A stretch of DNA of 64,000 nucleotides from Diaporthe sp. PMI_573 (lineage: Eukaryota; Ascomycota; Sordariomycetes; Diaporthales; Diaporthaceae), in contig JAJTUP010000050.1 of the NCBI GenBank assembly GCA_021399435.1, forward strand, positions 1-64,000. The letters run 5' to 3'. Position numbers and translations under genes: made by a program. The notes under the pieces were generated by a model, which saw nothing but the letters and a program-made list of their open reading frames with translations, was not told the DNA's origin and made no database searches. This document shows, piece after piece, positions 21,663-32,441 of the stretch. Numbering within the stretch: the stretch's first letter is position 1; every line of letters starts with the position of its first letter.

Positions 21663-22501
21663 GTTTATCAAGCTGACTTTGATCTTTGAAAGCGTGTATC
21701 ACCCATAACGGTACTGTGGGAGTAACTAATAAAGCGATTCACAGCACGAGGTGGTAAATAGCAATACTGCAGAGTCTGAGCGCGCTGAAGGGCCCAAATG
21801 TATTGAATATCCCGCCGCATATAAACCTTCGGTTTCTCCTCCATGTCAATCAACCGATATCGAGATCTCTAACTGGGTTGGAACATTTGGCCCGGTGTCA
21901 TAATCATGTTCTGATTGTTGTGACATCGGTACGAACTTGCAGATGGCCTGCAATTCTCTGAGCGTCCAATGCCTGGCGGAATGATATTCGTGGCCACACA
22001 TCGGAATCTGCGGAACGTTCCGAAGCTACATTCCGAAGCAGCTTGTTCAGGGGTTACCGATGCAGTGCCACCGTAGGTCTGCCTACACTAGATCGACACG
22101 CCAAGAAATTCGGACACTTGTGATTGCAACCCCGCCTCAGTTCCCCAGATTTTGGGTCTCATAGATAGACAGTCACCCATAAGGTTGCATCCAATTGCCG
22201 GGGTGAGGGGGACGAATGGGATGCCTCGATGTCAACCTCATGCATCAGAACTGGCGACACTATCTGTGCACAGATGCAACTGTGACAACATATGTTGTTG
22301 CTGAAACCCCGAAAGAAACCAAATAAGACGAAGCAAGAGACAGGCAACTCCCCGGAATTTCGCAACGATCCTTTCACGCTTTCTGTTGACTCTCTTGGCG
22401 GAAAGGTATTGTTAACATTTTCTCGGGCACTACGCGGCTCTCTCTATCATTGGCCCTCCCATACTACGCTTTTGCTACTGGTCCTGCTTCTCCCCAGACC
22501 A
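21663..22501. other. Divergent promoter region, monooxygenase / Zn2Cys6 regulator
   Basis: No gene seen. It contains the palindromic cluster at 22002-22035, listed separately. Confidence 0.5.
22002..22035. promoter_or_regulatory. Palindromic CGGAA/TTCCG cluster, candidate Zn2Cys6 operator
   Basis: CGGAA (22002), then the perfect palindrome CGGAACGTTCCG (22011-22022), then TTCCG (22031). Everted or inverted CGG/CCG half-sites are what Zn2Cys6 dimers bind. A sister site, CGGAACTTCCG, is at 26180-26190 in the UbiX/UbiD promoter. The spacing differs (6 versus 5 bases between CGG and CCG). Binding by the adjacent regulator is inference. Confidence 0.5.
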
Positions 22502-25113
22502 ATGGGCGAACAGCAGGCTCATTCGTCAGTGCGGTCGGCCAAGCGGTGCGTCAGCCAGAAATCCAGTGAACCCCCTGCCAAGAAGCGGGCACCCTATGCC
22601 CCAAAGGCGTGCGATGCTTGCCGCAGGCGCAAAGGCCGGTGCGACGGGCGTCGGCCTTGCGAATACTGCTCGAGCCGCTCCTCAGAGTGCTCTTACTCCG
22701 ATGTTGTCGACGAGCGTGTGCTGCTGGCCGCCAACTACGACGACGCACAGGCTTTGGACAAGACTGTATGGACTCAAGAGTTAGTTGTGACTTTTCATGA
22801 CGGAGAGTTTTCCCACGCTTGAACAAGACCCACGTGCTGATCTGAGCCTGCCGTAACAGTACACTATGCAGCACAGTCAAGTCCCTTGAGGAGCTTGTGG
22901 CCAGCCTGCAGGGACGGCTTGACAGCTTCGCAGGCTCGACCGTGCAAGGAGGTCCAGTAACGAGCCAAGACCAGAGTTCCGGGATACAGCATGAGGCGCG
23001 TCACCCTGCTACCTCGGAAGATTGTGCATCAGCAATCCATGTAGCTGTCGATGAACATGTAGATACCGTGGCGACATCCGGAGTAGCACCTGGGAAGTCC
23101 CCGGCACAGCATGATTCCACCGCTTGCACGGATCAGGGCTTCTGCGGTCCGACAAGTCCCGACTACAGCCTCAACGTGGCCCAGATGAGAATGGGACAGG
23201 GCAAGTATTCCAACGCAGGTCTCGGCACGCAGATGAGCCCCAGCCTTGACGGAAGCCCGCCCGACAAACGAGACAGTCACCTCATGAACCCAGTGGAGGA
23301 TGGCTGGACCACTCTGGACCCTGCAATGAGGCAGTCTCTTCGACGGGATCTGTTCCGGTTTCGGACTCTGCTTTCGAAGCGGGAGGCTCTGCGTCTCCTT
23401 CGCGTCTATCAAGAGGTTATCGGGGAGCTGCACCCTATGGTAGATTGTGATCGGCTCGTCGAGCAGACCGAAGGATGGTACAACTGGCCCACAGATGGTC
23501 TTTCCGATCTGGGCAGAGGCGTGAATGACTCCCTCTCTGAAGAGCACGGCCTTGTCATACTTAACCTGGTACTATCGATCACTCTGTGTGCTGAGACCGG
23601 CACCCAGTCAGAACATGCTCAAACTCTGTACAAGAGTTGTCATGGAATCATCAGCATCTCGATGGCTGTGCCAGCGACAGGGATTCAGCACGTGGTTCTA
23701 ATGCTACTTGTTGTAGGTAATACCCTCGGTGTACTAGAATCAGTTTCTCTGATCTCACGTTAACCGATTTTGGGTTGAATAAGGGAATCAACCATTTCTT
23801 CAACGACAGACCACGGCTTGCGTGGCGAATGTGCGGCCTAGCCGGACGCATGGCTATGGAGATTGGTCTGCACAGCCGAGATGTCTATCAACAGTTCCTG
23901 GAGACCAAAAAGCAGCAAGAAGAGGCCGATATAATTTCCACCAGTCTGATCGTTCTAGATCGTCAGTGGAGTGCTGCAACGGGTCTCCCACCCAACTTTC
24001 AGCTGTCTGATTTCGACTACGCCAATGCTGCCTCAGTATGTCAACCCTACTGATATCCCCACCATGGCCCCAGTCGCTCGGGTGCGACAGCTCAAGTGTA
24101 TGTGTTTTATCTGACATGTCATGATTCTGTGTCACCAGGTCCGGAATATGTATCTGAAAGCCATGATGTCTTTCACTGTAATGAGTCAAAGGTTCAATGA
24201 GCCAATCTGCCGCGTGGCTACTGGTGGGACTTACGAGGACGACGACGCTTTCGAGACGACCAACTTCCAGATCGAGCAGTGGCGAAAACGCTCCCTGGAA
24301 AAGCAGAATTTTTCCCATCCAGGGACTTGGCACGCAGGTCCTCCAGCGAACATGCCCCTGTGGACCGTGATCCTGTACCTTCGTGCTAACGCCGTCCGTT
24401 GCATCCTCCTTCGACCCTTCCTACTACATAGCTCCAACAATACAGAATCGAGCAAAAGGAGCATAGAGCCCGGTCTGGATACTATTTCCGATACTATTAA
24501 CATACTGTCCATTTTGGACCGAAGCACAGATGTCTATCGCAAGCAACACCCTTTCCTACAGCACTTCCTGGCTAGCTCCTGTGCCTTCCTCTTCCTGGTA
24601 ATTGCTTACGCGGAGCAGAACCGTGGGAACGTCTCAGGAGACTCACGGGACGCGGTGGGCAGGAATTTTAGGAAGGCTTTGGCCCTGGCCTCGGCTTACA
24701 GCGACTCATCTCGGGCATCGCGCAAACTTTACGATCGCCTGGTCATGATTAAGGAGCCTCTCTTTAACCTAGGAATTCTTTCTCAAAAAGAGGTATGCCC
24801 AGGAAACGAGAGAAAGACCGGGATGCCTGATGCGAACCACCAGGCTCCGCCAGTTGGGAGCACAGCGAAACACGTAAGACCACCGAGAAACAATGATGCT
24901 GGAGTACAGCATTTTGAAGCGCCTACATCCGGCTTCGACGACCAGACCATGATACACATCACAGGGCGCGCAGTATCTGAGGGTGTTGAGGGTGGATCCG
25001 GCCCTTCGGAGGCATCCACTTACGTGAACATGAGCACAGGGCTCTATGAATCTTTCTTGGATGATTGGACTGCTAGCGACATGAATTTCTTCTTCTCGGA
25101 TAGCGGAATGTGA
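22502..25113 (+). CDS. Zn2Cys6 transcription factor with fungal-TF middle homology region
   Basis: The DNA-binding cluster reads C-x2-C-x6-C-x5-C-x2-C-x6-C (KACDACRRRKGRCDG onward), after a basic lead-in. A leucine-rich linker (SLEELVASLQGRL) follows, and the fungal transcription-factor domain is marked by RPRLAWRMCGLAGRMAMEIGLH. Introns lie near 22760-22875 (exact donor unclear), 23714-23783 and 24035-24138. The C-terminus is acidic/aromatic (LDDWTASDMNFFFSDSGM), a possible activation region. Total roughly 750 residues. Position next to UbiX/UbiD matches the A. niger arrangement in which sdrA, a Zn2Cys6 gene, neighbours padA1 and the ubiD-type gene; the same role here is inference from synteny. 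It ends 128 bp from the convergent UbiX gene. Confidence 0.85.
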
Positions 25114-25240
25114 CCCAATGTCCTAGCAATCTAAATAAATTTGCATGAATTACTTCACTTCGGGTGTGATTCTTTTCCCTGCTACCCTGCGGTCATCAAA
25201 ATGTCCTGACCTTCTCTGCGGTGACTAATGACTGGCATAT

Positions 25241-25966
25241 TCAACCGTCTTGACTGTTGTCAACAACGTGATCATTGTCTTTCTCAAAGCCGTTCCATCT
25301 GCGAAAGCCGTCCGTGTAGGTCCCCAAACAGTCTAGGATCCTCCCTGCGCTTTGGTCAACCATCTCATCCAGGCTCTGCGGCCTGTTATAGAAGGCCGGA
25401 ACGGGAGGGAATATTGTCGCCCCGGCCTGCCGCAGGAAAAGCATGTTGCTGAGGTGGGTATCGCTCAGAGGTGTCTCTCTCACAACCAGAATCAACCTCC
25501 GCCCTTCCTTGAGCGACACGTCCGCTGCCCTGGAGATGAGATCGTCACAGATACCTGTGCGAACAGCGGCTAGGGTCTTCATGCTGCAAGGTACGATGAT
25601 CATGCCGTCGTGTACAAACGACCCGCTGGCTATTGGCGCTGCCATGTCTTTGAAGGAGTGTACCTTCGAGGCAAGCCTGCAGATCTCGGCGGCCGTGGCG
25701 GCTGCCTCATACTTGAGGGTTGCGATGGCCCATTTGCTCATCACGAGGTGCGTCTCAATGTTGAGCTGCCGTAATATGGCCAGGATGCGAATCCCGTAGA
25801 CGGCCCCGGTGGCCCCTGTTATTCCGACAACTACGCGTCTCGGAGGGGGTGTGGCGAGGGAATACATTGACATGAATTTTTTGTGCTGCAAAATTGGCAA
25901 TGAGGTGCGTAAGAACTTTCGGCCTGGCGGCCGCTTGAATGAAAATGCCATCGAGTTTGCTACCAT
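25241..25966 (-). CDS. padA1: UbiX/PAD1 flavin prenyltransferase
   Basis: Encodes about 241 residues from the ATG at 25966; an upstream codon at 26020 is TTG and not used. UbiX-type enzymes attach a dimethylallyl group to FMN and make prenylated FMN, the cofactor of UbiD decarboxylases. Family marks: VVVGITGATGAVYGIRIL (flavin-binding loop), PCSMKTLAAVRTG, ISRAADVSLKEGR and RETPLSDTHLSNM. The N-terminal ~45 residues are basic and hydroxylated, fitting a mitochondrial targeting peptide as in yeast Pad1. It is divergent from the UbiD gene across about 400 bp, so both are probably co-regulated. Frame intact. The symbol is by analogy with Aspergillus padA1. Confidence 0.88.
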   Translation of the reverse strand: MVANSMAFSFKRPPGRKFLRTSLPILQHKKFMSMYSLATPPPRRVVVGITGATGAVYGIRILAILRQLNIETHLVMSKWAIATLKYEAAATAAEICRLASKVHSFKDMAAPIASGSFVHDGMIIVPCSMKTLAAVRTGICDDLISRAADVSLKEGRRLILVVRETPLSDTHLSNMLFLRQAGATIFPPVPAFYNRPQSLDEMVDQSAGRILDCLGTYTDGFRRWNGFEKDNDHVVDNSQDG

Positions 25967-26179
25967 TTGCTGGGAGACTGCGACCTTGTCGCTGAGCCGG
26001 CATGTCTGGAACAACGCCAACTGTGCGCATATACGTTTATAGTGGATCTGACGTAGTGCACATAATATGCTTATTGCTAAACGGACTAAATCCTGATGTC
26101 ATTTATCTGGCCAGGTGATCGATCGTTGGTCGATTTGCATGGAGTTATCACAGGAGCTTTCGCACCCGGCGTTCCACCT

Positions 26180-26190
26180 CGGAACTTCCG
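26180..26190. promoter_or_regulatory. CGGAACTTCCG palindrome in the UbiX/UbiD promoter
   Basis: CGG-N5-CCG with symmetric AA/TT inner bases; shares the CGGAA/TTCCG half-sites with 22011-22022. Located between the divergent genes, 214 bp from the UbiX start and 173 bp from the UbiD start. Confidence 0.5.
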
Positions 26191-26362
26191 ACCCGAACGG
26201 TCTACACCGGGTTCCGTGATGAAATAGATTCCTGATGGGTCACTTTCCAGGATAATCTTTTTCGACAGACCATGATCGTCTCTTCAACTTGAGGAAATGC
26301 ATCAAGCTGAAGGCAAACCTATCTGACACCTTGACAAATCTGGATATTTTCGAGCGCAAGTC

Positions 26363-28007
26363 ATGTCTACCCGAGATCTCGGCAACAGCAAGACCAGCCC
26401 AGTCGATGAGGTGGCCGCCCAACTGGACTTTCGCACCTTCATCGAGCTTCTACGACAGGACGACGACTTGGTAGAGGTGACTCAGGAAGTGGATCCGTAT
26501 TTAGAAGTCGGTGCAATTGTCAGGCGAGTAAGTGAGACCAATGATAAGGCGCCACTATTCTCGAACGTCAAGGGGCCACATAGCGGGCTATGGCGCATGT
26601 TTGGTAATGCTGCAAGCCTTCGAAACGACAAGAAGATGATATTTGGTCGCTTAGCCAGGAATCTGGGTTTGCCGGTTGATGCCACCTGGCGAGATATATC
26701 CCGAAGGACTCAGGATGGCAAGATGTTGAAGCCTATGGCTCCGAACGTGGTCAAGTCTGGGCCTTGCAAGGAAAACACAATTTCTGGAGATGGAATAGAT
26801 CTGAACAAACTCCCAGTACCGCAGCTTCATATGGAGGACGGCGGCAGGTACCTCCAGACCTATGGAATTCGCATTCTGCAGTCGCCCGACGGATCTTGGA
26901 CCAACTGGTCTATCTTCAGAGGCATGGTCCACGATAAAAATCACATCGTGTGCCTCGTCAATCCGGGGCAGCACAACCACATGATGAAGGAGAAGTGGCA
27001 GAGGCAAGGCAGCAAGGAGATACCTTGGGCCCTTGCTCTTGGTGTCCCCCCTATTGCGACGATAGCAGCTGCCATGCCTATCCCTGAGGGCGTCTCCGAA
27101 GGCGAATACGTGGGTGCGGTGGTGGGCAAGCCGTTGGACCTGGTCAAGTGTGAGCTCAGCGACCTCCTTGTCCCTGCGAACAGCGAAATAATCCTTGAGG
27201 GTGCCATGTCACTTGTTGAGACCGCGGATGAGGGCCCATTTGGTGACTATCTGGGTTACGTATTCGACTCAGATCGCCGCAGAATGCCACTCTTCAGAAT
27301 CGATGCTATCACTTACCGGAATGATGCTATACTGCCAGTTTCAGTGCCTGGAAGGATTACGGATGAGTCTGTAAGCAGAGCCTAGTTGATGTATCTGGGG
27401 TCATTGCTCCTGAATACCCTAACGAGCTAACATCTTTGAATAACAGCATACCACGGCGGCTCTAGCAGCTGCAGAAGTCTTGACGTTGTGCAAACAGCAA
27501 GGTCTGCCTATAATTGAGGCATTTGCCCCTCTCGAGACAATGGCAACATGGTGTGCTCTTCAAGTCGACAGGGGGCAGCTTAAAGAACTGAACACCTCGT
27601 CCAAAGGATTTTGCGAGCAACTGGGCAACGTAATCTTCCACGACAAGAGTTCCATGCTCATCAACCGACTTCTATTAGTCGGCCCTGATATCAACATTTA
27701 CGACTTCAAAGACGTCATATGGGCGTACACGACGCGCTGCCGACCAGGACAAGCCGAATACGTGTTCGAAGATGTCCCGGGGTTCCCTCTCACGCCGTAC
27801 ATGTCCCATGGATGCGGTGATCTGCGACGTGGAGGGAAAGTTATTTCTGACTGCCTCCTGCCCATGGAGTTCAAACCAAGAGGCTATCCTCGGATCCAAG
27901 TCCTTGATAATACCTGCTCTGTACCAAGAGCGAAGAACCTGACAAAGGCTGATCACGTCAGCATCCAGATTCCTTCTCGACGCCACCACCATCCTCTTAG
28001 CCGCTGA
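26363..28007 (+). CDS. UbiD/FDC1-type prenyl-FMN decarboxylase, C-terminus replaced
   Basis: Exons 26363-27370 and 27447-28007 (intron GTAAGC...AACAG) join to about 522 residues. UbiD enzymes decarboxylate alpha,beta-unsaturated acids such as cinnamic, ferulic and sorbic acid using prenylated FMN. The cofactor/active-site segment TNWSIFRGMVH gives Asn181 and Arg186. EGPFGDYLGY gives Glu290 and Asp295, where the second acidic residue is Glu in FdcA but Asp in some relatives. The protein is family-like to GGKVISDCLLPMEF near 27870. Beyond that the frame reads the complement of a hAT transposase relic for about 44 codons, replacing an estimated 25-40 native residues. Whether the chimera folds is unknown. 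Confidence 0.85.
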
Positions 28008-29340
28008 AAATAACCTCTCGCATTCAGCTGACATGCTAGGGACTGTCAGGAAATCAAGGGCCATTAGTGAAAGACGAGGGTACTTGAATCGGCGGTCATG
28101 CCAGTACTGGATAGGATCGTCGACTTCATTGTCGCCTGGCTCATAGGCGGCCTGCCAAGCAGCAAAATTCATCATCGCTTGGTCTAGGTAATGGGGAAGA
28201 AGCTGGAGGCTTGGTTCGTGATCGGTTGACGTGCTCTTGGAAGGGATTCTTGAACGTCCTCCGTCGCTTAGGAGCATGTTTTTCAACGGCCACGATGTCA
28301 AGATTGCGGTATTTTTCGTCCCATACCTCTTGAACCAGATGTTTTGCCTTCTCAACCCAGTCAGGTCGGTGCTCCCAAGTTGATTCAAACCAGCCCCATC
28401 GGTATGCTGGGTGAAGTGCAATTGCAGCATAATAGACGGACGTGTTGTCACACTTGTCGTAGTACTCATCCAACTTGTCCCAAGCTAGGTTGATACCTAC
28501 CCTGAAGTGTTCGGGGTCAGGGAAATCATTAGCCACGGCCTTAAAGTGCTCAAGCTCGCCGAGCAAGAATTCAAAGCCTTGGAGGACCTCCCATATGTTG
28601 CCATAGGACCCGATAAATCCATGTTTGCGCTGACGGACATGGCCGTCACCCTCAAGTTGAATGACAGTTGCTTCGAACAAGGTGAGGATCTCCTCAAGGT
28701 GTTCAAGAACAGCCCAATCATTGGCGGTGAGCTGGTTTTCTTCCTTGAGTATTCGCGGTATCTTTTGGATTGCCGCTTGTGTAACGCTGCCCGTCCTCTT
28801 CGATCGATTTTCTTGCTCCCACTCGTGCTTGAACTCTACTATCATTAACTCAATATAAGGGCGAAGCTTCAAAGCGCGTCGGATCATGAACAATTGGGAC
28901 AGCCAGCGTGTATCGTTGTCGAGTACAACGTGTAGGGATCGTTGGGTACGTCGTTCATCAGCAGGCAGCGCGTTGATCTTTTCGTCTTGGATTCGCAAAA
29001 GTTTATATGTCAACCTAACAATTAACTAGCAAGTTAAATAATAGGTAAACTTTGAGTAGGAAACATACCTATCTGACCTGTCGATATCAACAACCATATT
29101 ATGAAGTTTTCCAACTGGTCCTTTGTCACGCCATAATGCGTACTCGTCTTTGGTTAGTGCGCGTTCACCAGACAACAACTCTTCGAACGCATCAGCGTTG
29201 TGGCCGAACAGCAACGCTTTTGCAGCGAGATTAATCGTATGGCCAATGCATCGGCAGCGACGGCTGTGGCCGAGGAACCCGAGTTCACCACCAATTGCCT
29301 CCATAGCTGTGTCATTATTGCTCGCGTTGTTGCCAACTGG
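27875..29340 (-). pseudogene. hAT transposase relic (core and dimerisation region)
   Basis: Minus-strand hAT transposase from about 29340 to 27875. Blocks in order are NNASNNDTAMEAI, RCRCIGHTINLAAKA, PVGKLHNMV, a small intron near 29086-29010 (GTATGT...TTAG), VVLDNDTRWLSQ, LAWDKLDEYYDKCD, YYAAIALHPAYRW, and YPRLSLMALDFLTVPSMSAECERLFSAAK ending LRSWYRAGIIKDLDP. A frameshift lies near 28150-28260, where frames change. The N-terminal BED finger and both TIRs are missing. The 5' end is fused to a pogo relic and the 3' end to the UbiD gene. Confidence 0.8.
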
Positions 29341-30083
29341 ACAACAGAGTCAGGCTTCCCACCAAGCTGGGTTATCAAGCCCACTCCAAACGGGTGGACG
29401 GATAATAAGACGGGTCTGGAATGGATTCAGCACTTCGACAAGCACACCAAACTACAGACAAAGGCAGATACCGAATGCTCATACTAGATGGACACGAGAG
29501 CCATGTATCGGCGGAGTTTGAGAACTACTGCAAGACAAACAACATTATCCCTATCAGCATGCCACCGCATTCTTCTCATTTGCTCCAGCCATTGGATGTT
29601 GGATTATTCTCGCCATTGAAGCGTGCATATGGTGATGAGATCAATCTCTTCATCCGGGCCTCCATCAACCACATCACCAAGTCTGAGTTCTTTATTGCGT
29701 TCTAGGCAGCCCACGACAAGATCTTTACGGAAGAAAACATGAGATCTGGGTTCAGAGGAGCTGGGATTTGTCCATGGGACCCAGACTCTGTCATTTCCAA
29801 GCTTGATATCCACCTACAGACTCCAGGACAATCCCTTCCTGTGTCACCATCTAAATGGGAGTCACAAACACCCTCTGATGCCCGACAAACTATACAGCAG
29901 TCTAGTTTCATTAAGGGAAAGATCTCTGCCCATCAGGGTAGCTCCCCTACACCAATCATTTCGGCTGTTGATCAGCTTGCAAAAAGTTCACAAACTAGGG
30001 CTCTGGCCTTTGATTGCTCGCCACAATTGGTTTGCCGCATTTTCCATGGAACATTCGAGAATCGAACGGCCGAGGTAAGCTAA
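29325..30083 (+). pseudogene. pogo/Fot1-type DDE transposase relic (C-terminal half)
   Basis: Translation begins mid-protein with PPSWVIKPTPNGWTDNKTGLEWI and continues through RMLILDGHESHVSAEF (second catalytic Asp), PPHSSHLLQPLDVGLFSPLKRAY (DD-D region) and FTEENMRSGFRGAGICPWDP. A frameshift lies near 29455 and an in-frame stop at 29703-29705, so it is dead. The helix-turn-helix half and the first Asp are absent, cut off at the junction with the hAT relic near 29325-29340. The end near 29990-30083 is less certain because another coding-like segment begins there. Confidence 0.8.
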
Positions 30084-30569
30084 TTCACGCAGTTATAAAT
30101 TGTCTTCATAAGGTCTCTTGCCCTCTTTTATGAAATATTTACTCTCGTTATTGCATTCCTTGTGAAAATACTTATAAATCCTCTAATTTTCCTACTGGCA
30201 GCGCTTGGTGGTGATATTCCTTGCAATACAAAGCCGTCGAGCAGTTCTACAGCCACGCGCCGTCTGTCTCTGTCCCCGTTACCTCTGATGATAGCCCGAG
30301 TCCACCTAGCCCAAGCAGACACAAGAGGCAAACATTCCGCATTCACCAGGCTGAGCGCTAACTATATTCTGCGACAATCTCCCCCTATCTACATGATCAC
30401 AGTGATTCTGCCCCTGGCTCCTCAAAATCAAAAAGTCACAAGTAGGTCAAAATGAGCGAGGTTCTGATAAACTGGCGAGTCTGAGTAAACGTCAATTCTA
30501 AAACAAATCCATTGCATAGGAAGTTCAACAAATCTCTTCTCATTGATTGGAAATCAATATCATAACGCA
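30084..30569. other. Gap between transposase relic and metacaspase relic
   Basis: About 480 bp without a clear gene. On the plus strand, 30223-30354 translates to a Ser/Pro-rich segment (HAPSVSVPVTSDDSPSPPSP) ending at a stop. It could be a broken N-terminal exon of the next gene or unrelated. Confidence 0.4.
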
Positions 30570-31182
30570 ATGAACCTCCCAAAAATACATTTAAATACCG
30601 GCCTGCTGGCTAACAATGGTGCACTGACTTCTTATGTTACTGGGCGCAGAAAGGCTCTGCTCATCGGCATCAGCTACAACGGTCAGCGTGGTGAATTGAG
30701 AGGTTCCGCCGAAGATGTTCTAAATATGTCGAAATACCTGGTAGATTATTTGGGGTACATGCGCGAGGACGTCGTCATACTAACCGAAATACAACAGAGG
30801 CCGACAAGCCAGCCTACAAAGCAGAATATCCTGAGGGCTTTGCACTGGCTGGTCAAGGATGCCTGTCCAACTGATTGCCTGTTCTTCCACTATTCAGGTC
30901 AGTGATGAAAATAAGCGCGTGTGTACAGATTTTTAACAGTTATCGGAAGGGTATGTAGGACAGACAGGCTCCACTTACGATGAGCAAGGTATCAACGGTT
31001 CTCTCTTTCCAACAGACTTTCGACAAGTAGGGAATATAAAAGACGACGAAATTCATAGGATCCTAATCGGATCATTGCCAACTGGAGTACGACTTATCTC
31101 TATCATCGATTCCTACCATTCTGAAAAAGCATTGGGGGTCCCTTACACGTTCCTGGGCGCAGGATATCCAGGAGGTAGATGA
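30570..31182 (+). pseudogene. Metacaspase (caspase-like p20) relic lacking both catalytic residues
   Basis: Exons 30570-30897 and 30959-31182 join in frame. The fold is clear: [60 protein letters not shown], then FPTDFRQVGNIKDDEIHRILIGSLPTGVRL. The conserved His-Gly-Gly after HYSG is missing at the splice junction; bases just before the acceptor look like a damaged version of it. The catalytic Cys of the DSCHSG motif is Tyr (codon 31114-31116, in IDSYHSE). The frame stops soon after, without the p10-like part. So it is a degraded or catalytically dead relic of a type I metacaspase. Confidence 0.75.
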
Positions 31183-31301
31183 GGAAATAATGAGCAAGCT
31201 GCAATCCGCGAGCAGGAAAAGATTGTCGTAAGGAACTCAAATATAAATAGAGGCCCCATATTTGATCATCGTCTGCCAGCGTCAACAGGAGCCGGCCTCC
31301 T

Positions 31302-32441
31302 TTGAGCACCCAGCACCGGGTATACATCTGCCAGACGGCCCAGTCGCCAATACGCAGGATGTGCTCCAGTCTCTCTACAAGCCTTTCACCAACCAGACCT
31401 CAGCCTATCCCCCTGTCAGTTCTGTCGAAATACCGCCTGGACTGCATGTCTACAGATGGTTGTACGGGCGGCTTTGCAATGGACCAGAAGGAGATTTTTC
31501 TTGACGCACACTCCATGACGGCTCTGGACCGTATCGAGCAAGAGGCCGTTCTGCGAGAAGCTGGGATCGAGAACCTTGAGACATGTCCGCAGTGTCCGTT
31601 TGCCGCGGAGTATCCCCCCATAAAAGAGGACAAGGAGTTCCGATGCCTCAATCCAGATTGTGCCGTTACAAGCTGCCGTTCGTGCAGGAAGGAGACCCAT
31701 GTCCCCAAAACATGTGCTGAAGCAGCCTTGGATAACGGCCACTCGGCTAGGCATGAGATTGAGGAAGCAATGTCGGCAGCTTTGATACGGACGTGCAACA
31801 AATGCTCAGCACCATTTATAAAGGAAAATGGCTGCAACAAGATGACTTGCACGAAGTGCAGAAACATCCAGTGCTACGTCTGCTCGAAGTCATGTGAATA
31901 CAGCCATTTTGACGATGCCAGCCGGGGTGGAAAGACAGGCAACTGTCCATTATTCGACGACGGTTACTTCGTAGAGAAGCGGTATCAAGAAGAAGTCCGA
32001 GCGGCGGAGGAACAAGCCAGGAAGAGAGCCCGGGAGATGCACCCAGAGGTGCAGGCCGATCTGCTGGAGTTCCAATTGTCTGATCAAGTCAAGAAGGATG
32101 AGGAGAAAAAGGCCTCGGCTCCGCAACGTTAGTACCCTTTTGTACAGAGCATGCAGGTAGTGAGAGATGACTTGGGTTTTAATAGATAGGCTCGCTAACT
32201 CAGGTTAGACATCCATCATCGTCACCACCATCACCATCACGGGCCAGGCGGTCGCCTGTGCACATTGGTACGCTTAAACGTGGGAAACATACTCGAGCGG
32301 GCTGGCAACCATCTCCTCGGACAAGCTCAGCAACCGCCACAGCCACAGCCACAAGCACTACCTCATCCTCGACCTCCTCCTATTCCACCTCCTGCTGCTA
32401 CTGCTCCTCCTCCTCCTCCACACACCGGCACAAGGATTTGA
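31302..32441 (+). CDS. RBR (RING-between-RING) E3 ubiquitin ligase, RNF216/TRIAD3-like, 5' incomplete
   Basis: Two exons join in frame: to 32127, then 32209-32441 (intron GTTAGT...TTAG). A cysteine-rich IBR (CPQCPF, CLNPDC, CRSCRKETHVPKTC) is followed by a RING2-like domain (TCNKCSAPFIKENGCNKMTC, CRNIQCYVCSKSC), in the RNF216-like spacing. The second exon adds a His-rich stretch and a long proline-rich tail, as in fungal relatives. RING1 is not visible upstream and the frame lacks a convincing start (31302 is TTG; the first solid ATG is 31446), so the gene is either 5'-truncated or has an unseen upstream exon. Role: transfer of ubiquitin via a RING2 cysteine thioester. Confidence 0.75.

Noticed and set aside
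30162..30455. Plus-strand 97-codon frame before the metacaspase
   Set aside because: Low-complexity with no family; a competing frame over the same bases reads equally well.
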